Positions 5,689 through 9,788 of a DNA stretch of 9,788 nucleotides are shown here, piece by piece. How positions within the stretch are numbered: the first letter of the stretch is position 1; every line of letters starts with the position of its first letter. The stretch lies in the NCBI GenBank assembly GCA_038849025.1, contig JAWCNE010000048.1, forward strand, positions 1-9,788, in the 5' to 3' direction. The DNA is from WUQU01 sp038849025. GTDB lineage: Archaea; Thermoproteota; Bathyarchaeia; Bathyarchaeales; Bathycorpusculaceae. Below the pieces are notes generated by a model, which was not told the DNA's origin, did not search any database, and was given only the letters and a program-made list of their open reading frames with translations. The position numbers and the translations under genes are program-made.

Positions 5689-6744
5689 ATGACTAAAATG
5701 GATAGAGAAAGAGAGGCTCTCTATTCTAGGATTAGCTCCATAGAGTCCGACCTTGCAAGTGCTTCTGGAGCAATAAATGAGGTGGAAAGCAAACTAGGCC
5801 GTATTGACGGGGCTATGGCTTCTCTCTCAAGCAGACTCGCAACAGTCCGCGGACGCGGCTACGCAGCCATGGGACACCTTGAAAAAAGCATAGAGATTCT
5901 TACCAAAAAATGGATGGAGGTCTCTCCGGTGATTAAGCAGAACTTTTACAGCAACGTTCAACCATTAACAGCTCAGATTCGAGTCCTCCAATCTGAAGTC
6001 CAAAGACTTAGAGGTGGAGTAGGGGTTGGAGGAGCAGTTCTTGGATGGGCTTTGGTTGGACGCCTTTCAGCGGAGGCTTCAACCCTAAAGGCACGGGTTA
6101 TCGCCGAAACAGCCAAGATTAACGCTTCCCTAGGCGAGTTTTTGGGAAGCATAGACGCCATAGACAGAGATCTAAAAATGGCAGAAAAAACTATGGAGCT
6201 TTTCTCCTTCGCGTCTTTTCCGCTAAAGCCCGATGAAAGTCCAGTCCTAGCTATCGAAGGAAAAATAATGGCAAAAGACAAATGTGACGGAACGCTGTAT
6301 TTCACCAACCATAGATTTATCTTCGAAGGAAAGAAGGAAGTCGTGCTCGAAAAGAGACTTTTCATCGCGACGAAGAAGAAAACAGAGCGCACAGTGTTAA
6401 TAGAGCAGCCTATAGGCGCGCTTCAGGAAATCTCCAAGGGAAGAGTTGGGCTGGTAGCGTGGACAGGCATCTATATACGCTTTAAGCCAGAACTTAGGTT
6501 GGAAGAAACTCCTTTTGATGTTAAAGATTGGGAAGCCGATGTGATAACGCGATTTTTCCAGTATATTATAGGAGGCGAAGCAGATAGGGACATAGCAACA
6601 ATAAAGGGCATAACTCCGAAAGAGGCGCCAACCATACGAGTTGTCCGCTGCCCCCACTGCGGAGCACCCTATACGAAGGAAATTTACAAGGGACAGACTT
6701 ATGTGCGATGCGAGTACTGCGGAACTTCGATAATACTCAATTAA
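5689..6744 (+). CDS. Unrecognised three-domain protein: coiled coil, PH/GRAM-like domain, C-terminal zinc ribbon
   Basis: I do not recognise a named family for this 351-residue protein. Residues ~5-108 are heptad-like, Ser/Ala-rich coiled coil. Residues 109-124 are a glycine-rich hydrophobic stretch (GGVGVGGAVLGWALVG), reminiscent of glycine-zipper membrane-associating segments. Residues ~126-190 are a second helix of coiled-coil type. Residues ~200-305 have a PH/GRAM-like pattern: a short strand series including ILAIEGK-like VLAIEGKIM, GTLYFTNHRFIFEGKKE, then a basic loop (KKKTER) and IRFKPELRLEE. The end is a zinc ribbon, C321-P-H-C324 and C341-E-Y-C344. The start is ATG 5689 or, with better Shine-Dalgarno spacing from AGGGA at 5684-5688, ATG 5698 (three residues shorter). 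A membrane-associated scaffold or stress sensor is plausible inference, but no catalytic motif is visible. It is single in its direction, divergent from the Sm-like gene, and convergent with glmU after 10 bases. Confidence 0.85.
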   Translation: MTKMDREREALYSRISSIESDLASASGAINEVESKLGRIDGAMASLSSRLATVRGRGYAAMGHLEKSIEILTKKWMEVSPVIKQNFYSNVQPLTAQIRVLQSEVQRLRGGVGVGGAVLGWALVGRLSAEASTLKARVIAETAKINASLGEFLGSIDAIDRDLKMAEKTMELFSFASFPLKPDESPVLAIEGKIMAKDKCDGTLYFTNHRFIFEGKKEVVLEKRLFIATKKKTERTVLIEQPIGALQEISKGRVGLVAWTGIYIRFKPELRLEETPFDVKDWEADVITRFFQYIIGGEADRDIATIKGITPKEAPTIRVVRCPHCGAPYTKEIYKGQTYVRCEYCGTSIILN

Positions 6745-6754
6745 AAGCTTTGAA

Positions 6755-8032
6755 TTAGCCCATTTTCTTTTCTTCTAGACCTTGTTTTAAGAATATGGCG
6801 GTGTTGGGCGGCACATCGCGGGAAACAACAACGTTTGGTCCAATCCAGCAGTTGTTTCCAACTTTTACACCCGGCATTAAAAGCGTGTTTATGCCAGTTT
6901 TTACGTTATCTCCTAGAACTGCTCCAAGCTTCGTTCTTCCACTGTCAACCAGTTTATCCTTAACCATCATTTTTATTGTTCCAGCGTCAAGCCGGTAATT
7001 GGCGGTTATTGTTCCAGCACCTAAATTGCATTTTTCACAGATTATACTGTCACCCACATAGGACAAATGTCCAATATGCACTCCGTCCATAATTATGCTG
7101 TTCTTTATTTCACAAGCATTTCCTATACGCACCTTTTTTCCGATACTCGTGTAAGGGCGTATGTAGCAGTTAGGTCCTATGTCGCTTTCCTCATCTATGA
7201 AAGCAGGGCCTTCCACGTAGGCTCCGGAGCGTATCCGCGCGGTTTCCGCAACCGTTACGGGGCCTAGTATGTGCGCGCCTTCCTCCACATTTCCAAGCAC
7301 ATTATGCTTCATCCTCGTTAGCGCCCAACGGTTAGCCTCAAGCAAATCCCAAGGTCTGCCAACATCAAACCACTCATCTTTTGGAATTTCAGCAGCAAAA
7401 ACGGGTTTTCCTTCTTTGAGCAGAAGTGCAATAGCGTCGGTGATTTCCCATTCCCCTCTGGAGGAAGCTGATACCCTCTCTGTCTTTTCGAAAATTTCAG
7501 TTGAAAAAACGTAAAGCCCAGCATTAGCCAAGTTCGTAGGTGCTTCAATTCGGCTTGGCTTCTCAATTATGTGTTTAACCTGTCCCTCGTTTTCAAGTTC
7601 CAATATGCCGTAATTTTCCGGGTTTTCAACAGGGACAACAGCTAACGTTGCAGCCGCCTTCTTCTTGTTGTGTAAATCCAGGACTTTTTTTAAGACTTCT
7701 GGGGTAAATAGCAAATCCCCATAAACCATCAGAAAATCTTCTTGAACGTATGGTTTGACAACACTTACGGCGTTTCCGGTTCCAAGAACAGCTTTCTGAT
7801 TTATGTACTCAATTTTTAGCTCAAGTTTTTCTCCAGAGCCAAAATATTTGCGGATGGCTTCAGCCATGTAATGGACAACTATTATCACTTCGTTTATTCC
7901 ACAGTTTTTAATGTTGTTTAAACAGTTTTCGAGGATTGGTTTTCCCCCTATGCTGATTAGATGCTTTGGCCTAGTTAAGGTGATTGGTTGTAATCTTACA
8001 CCTTCACCTGCGGCCAAAACCACTGCCTTCAT
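6755..8032 (-). CDS. glmU: Bifunctional sugar-1-phosphate nucleotidylyltransferase/acetyltransferase (GlmU-type, ST0452-like)
   Basis: This 425-residue cytosolic enzyme is predicted to acetylate glucosamine-1-P and couple it to UTP, giving UDP-GlcNAc. The N-terminal half (1-~235) is a nucleotidyltransferase: LAAGEGVRLQP...RPKHL signature (6-25), G84-T85-G86 loop, metal Asp in VYGD (D106), IEKP (156-159), NAGLYVF (170-176) and WFDVGRPWD (221-229). The C-terminal half (~245-415) is a left-handed beta-helix of hexapeptides. It contains EIKNS, GHLSYVGDS (H322 aligns with the catalytic His of bacterial GlmU) and GAGTITANYR (N345). The domain order matches Sulfolobus ST0452, which also acetylates galactosamine-1-P, so substrate range may be broad. 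A glucose- or dTDP-type transferase is less likely because of the acetyltransferase motifs. The ATG at 8032 overlaps the glmM stop as ATGA, so it is the second gene of the operon. Confidence 0.9.
   Translation of the reverse strand: MKAVVLAAGEGVRLQPITLTRPKHLISIGGKPILENCLNNIKNCGINEVIIVVHYMAEAIRKYFGSGEKLELKIEYINQKAVLGTGNAVSVVKPYVQEDFLMVYGDLLFTPEVLKKVLDLHNKKKAAATLAVVPVENPENYGILELENEGQVKHIIEKPSRIEAPTNLANAGLYVFSTEIFEKTERVSASSRGEWEITDAIALLLKEGKPVFAAEIPKDEWFDVGRPWDLLEANRWALTRMKHNVLGNVEEGAHILGPVTVAETARIRSGAYVEGPAFIDEESDIGPNCYIRPYTSIGKKVRIGNACEIKNSIIMDGVHIGHLSYVGDSIICEKCNLGAGTITANYRLDAGTIKMMVKDKLVDSGRTKLGAVLGDNVKTGINTLLMPGVKVGNNCWIGPNVVVSRDVPPNTAIFLKQGLEEKKMG
6763..6775 (+). terminator. T-rich tract, possible terminator of the zinc-ribbon gene inside glmU
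   Basis: TTTTCTTTTCTTC begins 19 bases after the TAA at 6742-6744 and is the best oligo-T run downstream of that gene. It lies within the last codons of the convergent glmU-type gene, where the opposite strand encodes EEKK. It is identical to the tract at 5116-5128 on the other strand. Confidence 0.35.
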
Positions 8033-9396
8033 TTTTCAAAATCCTCCACATGTTTATCAACAAGAGCTACAGCTTTCTCCATTATTTTTTTAGCAGCCTT
8101 TAAAGATTCCCCTTCCACCGTTAACCGTATGAGAGGCTCGGTGCCGGAAGCCCTAATTAAAACCCATCCCTCATCCATTGTTAAGCGGATTCCATCCACT
8201 GTTGAGAAGTCCTTGTAATTTGGAAAAACTGATTTTAAGCTACCTTCAAGCTCTTTAACAACCTTATACTTTGTTTCATTTCTACATTGAATATTCTCTC
8301 TTAAAACGTGGTACTGTGGAGTTTCAGCCACGAATTCTGCCAAAGTTTTCCCTTCCTCTTCTAAGGCTTTTAGCAAAAGCACTGAGGAAAGTATTCCATC
8401 TGGACAGTAGTTAAGTTGGGGATGTATCCAAGCTCCGCAAGGTTCCCCGCCGAAAACAGCATTAAACTTCTTTATAGCTTCTGCGACGTAAACATCCCCA
8501 ACCCTTGTCCGTACCACTTTTCCACCATGAAGCTCCACCATCCTATCAACACACATGGAAGCCTCAACATTAGTAACCAAAGTTTTAACTCCGCTGTCTT
8601 TAACGATATGGGAAGAGTATGCCGCCAAAACTCTGTCGAAATCTACAAAATCACCATTTTCGTCTAAAAAAGCCGCCCTATCGCCGTCGCCGTCGTAGGC
8701 TATGCCAACATCGGCTTCGAGTTCTTTTACAATCTTGGCCAAAGGCCTCAAAGATTCAGCGTTTGGCTCAGGGTCTCTTCCTGGGAAGAAGCCGTCTGGC
8801 TGAGCGTTTATGGCTGTAACTTTACATTTTAACTTTCTAAAAATTGTTGGTGCAATTTGGCTTGTGGCTCCACATCCTGGATCAATAATCACATGCCATT
8901 CCTTGTTTAGCCTTACCTTTTCCTGCACCATCTCCATGTATAAGCGGCTTTGATCATCAGATAGGGCTTCGCCTAGATTTCGCCAATCAGCAAACTCAAA
9001 ACTTTCATGCATGATCATTTCTTCAATTGCGCTCTGTTTTTTTTCACTGTAGGCTATGCCGTTACTGCCGAAAATTTTTATTCCATTATATGGAGGCGGA
9101 TTATGTGAAGCAGTAATCATCACACCAGCATCGGCGCCGAGAGTTCTTGTCAAATAAGCCAAAACAGGAGTTGGCAAAACACCCAAACAATATACTTTTG
9201 CTCCACATGCCAGCAAACCCGAAACCAGTGCATTTTCAATCATTAAACCAGAAAGTCTAGTGTCTCTCGCCACAAAAACCTTCCCGGCCTTTGTAAAAGT
9301 TCCCACGGCCAAGCCTACCTTAACAGCCAAAAGTGAAGTTAAATCCTTATTGGCTATGCCTCGCAGTCCAGAACTCCCAAACAGCTTCACATACAC
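8029..9396 (-). CDS. glmM: Phosphoglucosamine mutase (alpha-D-phosphohexomutase family)
   Basis: This 455-residue enzyme interconverts glucosamine-6-P and glucosamine-1-P through a phosphoserine. The four family landmarks are visible: the phosphoserine loop TASHNPP (S97), the metal loop DGDGDR (D235, D237, D239), the sugar-specificity loop GGEPCG (316-321), and the phosphate-binding loop RASGTEP (415-421). The start LFGSSGLRG is also canonical. The open frame extends to 9543, but I place the start at GTG 9396 for three reasons. The extra 49 residues are unlike the family; an AAGGTG Shine-Dalgarno lies eight bases upstream (9405-9410); and a TATA-like box at 9445-9456 would put transcription start near 9424, inside that extension. 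A phosphomannomutase role is possible in this superfamily, but the ATGA-coupled glmU-type gene downstream favours GlmM. Confidence 0.88.
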   Translation of the reverse strand: MYVKLFGSSGLRGIANKDLTSLLAVKVGLAVGTFTKAGKVFVARDTRLSGLMIENALVSGLLACGAKVYCLGVLPTPVLAYLTRTLGADAGVMITASHNPPPYNGIKIFGSNGIAYSEKKQSAIEEMIMHESFEFADWRNLGEALSDDQSRLYMEMVQEKVRLNKEWHVIIDPGCGATSQIAPTIFRKLKCKVTAINAQPDGFFPGRDPEPNAESLRPLAKIVKELEADVGIAYDGDGDRAAFLDENGDFVDFDRVLAAYSSHIVKDSGVKTLVTNVEASMCVDRMVELHGGKVVRTRVGDVYVAEAIKKFNAVFGGEPCGAWIHPQLNYCPDGILSSVLLLKALEEEGKTLAEFVAETPQYHVLRENIQCRNETKYKVVKELEGSLKSVFPNYKDFSTVDGIRLTMDEGWVLIRASGTEPLIRLTVEGESLKAAKKIMEKAVALVDKHVEDFEK

Positions 9397-9404
9397 GCTT
9401 AATA

Positions 9405-9410
9405 CACCTT
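9405..9410 (-). promoter_or_regulatory. Shine-Dalgarno site that decides the glmM GTG start
   Basis: AAGGTG on the minus strand is eight bases before GTG 9396. It supports the short, family-length GlmM over the longer open frame beginning at 9543. Confidence 0.5.
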
Positions 9411-9444
9411 GCAAATAACTTGTTATGGTAGATAACAAATGCGG

Positions 9445-9456
9445 TTTAAATATTTT
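9445..9456 (-). promoter_or_regulatory. TATA-like box of the glmM-glmU operon
   Basis: AAAATATTTAAA on the minus strand is the strongest AT-rich box ahead of glmM, about 54 bases before the GTG start. A transcription start ~26 bases downstream (near 9424) leaves a leader of about 28 bases that includes the Shine-Dalgarno site. Confidence 0.5.
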
Positions 9457-9558
9457 GAGTAACAAAATTTCGCCAACATGGTTATAGCAAATGTGATGAG
9501 AAGCAGAGTAATGAAGGAAAGAACTTCGGTTTTGTTCAAGCAAAATTTATGAAGCTGT

Positions 9559-9568
9559 GATAAAATAA
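9559..9568 (-). terminator. T-rich tract after the tRNA gene
   Basis: Immediately after the discriminator base the minus strand reads TTATTTTATC, a short T-rich run suited to archaeal termination. It also separates the tRNA transcript from the glmM promoter about 100 bases further on. No hairpin is needed or seen. Confidence 0.35.
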
Positions 9569-9663
9569 TGGGCCCGGGGCGATTTGAACGCCCGACCAAC
9601 AGGTCTCTTAGCGTAGTGTACGCCTATGAGCCTGTCGCTCTAACCTAGCTGAGCTACGGGCCC
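9569..9663 (-). tRNA. tRNA with CAU anticodon (Ile2 or elongator Met), 20-nt intron after position 37
   Basis: The full cloverleaf can be read: acceptor GGGCCCG/CGGGCCC, T8-A9, D-stem GCTC/GAGC, anticodon stem ACAGG/CCTGT with loop CTCATA-A, variable TGGTC, T-stem GGGCG/CGCCC with loop TTCAAAT, and discriminator A. The mature length is 75; CCA is not encoded. The anticodon CAT is at 9626-9628. An initiator is excluded: the anticodon stem lacks three consecutive G-C pairs and the first acceptor pair is G-C, not A-U. The choice between elongator Met and Ile2 (C34 converted to agmatidine by TiaS, reading AUA) cannot be settled by eye. The acceptor and T-arm resemble archaeal Ile2 as I recall it, so I lean that way. 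Promoter candidate: an AT-rich TAATTATT near 9679-9686, a little close to the 5' end. Confidence 0.93.
9605..9624 (-). other. tRNA intron with bulge-helix-bulge splice structure
   Basis: Twenty bases separate A37 from A38 of the CAU tRNA. They fold into an internal GCG/CGC helix closed by a 7-base loop. A bulge UAG (cut after UA) and a bulge AGA (cut after AG) are separated by a four-base helix CUCA/UAAG with one C-A mismatch at C34. This is a near-canonical archaeal bulge-helix-bulge motif at the most common intron position, 37/38, for the tRNA splicing endonuclease. Confidence 0.85.
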
Positions 9664-9720
9664 ACTGCGAAGCCCATTAATTATTCGTTTTGACATTTGA
9701 TTTAAGTGTTTCCAGTTTTT

Positions 9721-9788
9721 ATGCGTTTATCAAAACAATTATTAAGGGCTGAAGGGGAATTTAGGACTATGGAAGAGTTTAAGGCTTT
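9721..9788 (+). CDS. 5' start of an unidentified gene, runs off the window
   Basis: An ATG at 9721 opens a frame that stays open to the window end (22 codons seen), rich in Glu, Lys and Arg: MRLSKQLLRAEGEF then TMEEFKA. A GTG at 9706 and a second in-frame ATG at 9769 are alternative starts; an in-frame TAA at 9703-9705 limits upstream extension. A GGGGA at 9754-9758 precedes ATG 9769 at slightly long spacing, and a TATA-like CAATTATTAA near 9737-9746 would make that ATG nearly leaderless. The composition is protein-like, but too little is visible to assign a family, and chance openness over 68 bases is possible. If real, it is divergent from the tRNA gene. Confidence 0.4.
   Translation, partial: MRLSKQLLRAEGEFRTMEEFKA

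Noticed and set aside
9397..9543. 49-residue N-terminal extension of GlmM
   Set aside because: It contains the predicted TATA box and Shine-Dalgarno site of glmM and is unlike the family N-terminus, so it is treated as untranslated upstream DNA.

Overview
The window looks like a piece of an archaeal chromosome, most likely from the Thermoproteota/Bathyarchaeia side. That lineage call is inference from gene content and style; no marker phylogeny was possible. The archaeal signs are an archaeosine-type tRNA-guanine transglycosylase with a DUF5591-like tail, a PAC2-family proteasome-chaperone homologue, an Sm-like archaeal protein with a C-terminal extension, and an ST0452-type fused sugar-phosphate nucleotidylyltransferase/acetyltransferase. 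They also include a CAU tRNA with a 20-nt intron after position 37 and no encoded CCA, TATA-type boxes about 25 bases before likely transcription starts, and T-rich terminator-like tracts. The bulk is AT-rich with frequent TTG/GTG starts. The first ~70 bases are about two-thirds G+C and look foreign.

Layout. (1) 1-75: a GC-rich stub, possibly the 3' end of an IS200/IS605-type element (TnpB tail plus right-end hairpin). It abuts and appears to cut off the C-terminus of (2) a secreted NosD-like right-handed beta-helix protein on the minus strand (72-1871). (3) 2051-4289, minus: a two-gene operon with tgtA (archaeosine tRNA modification) followed, with a 14-base overlap, by a PHP-domain phosphoesterase. 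(4) 4408-5157, plus: a PAC2-family protein transcribed divergently from tgtA. (5) 5154-5576, minus: an Sm-like protein whose stop codon overlaps the PAC2 stop tail to tail. (6) 5689-6744, plus: an unrecognised three-part protein (coiled coil, PH/GRAM-like domain, C-terminal zinc ribbon), divergent from the Sm-like gene. (7) 6755-9396, minus: a glmM-glmU operon joined by an ATGA overlap. (8) 9569-9663, minus: the intron-containing tRNA. (9) 9721-9788, plus: the start of an unidentified gene that runs off the window.

How the genes fit together. GlmM converts glucosamine-6-P to glucosamine-1-P, and the fused GlmU-type enzyme acetylates and uridylylates it to UDP-GlcNAc, the precursor for surface glycans. 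The NosD-like protein, rich in N-glycosylation sequons, is the sort of surface protein such glycans decorate, but the window gives no direct link. TgtA and the Sm-like protein act in RNA metabolism, and the PAC2 protein points to proteasome assembly. Otherwise this is a mosaic of short housekeeping operons packed head-to-head and tail-to-tail, with almost no intergenic space and no gene-free stretch above 300 bases. I found no CRISPR array, toxin-antitoxin pair or defence island. The least-explained items are the coiled-coil/PH/zinc-ribbon protein, the IS-like boundary in the NosD gene, and a shared 13-mer that is coding on one strand and terminator-like on the other.
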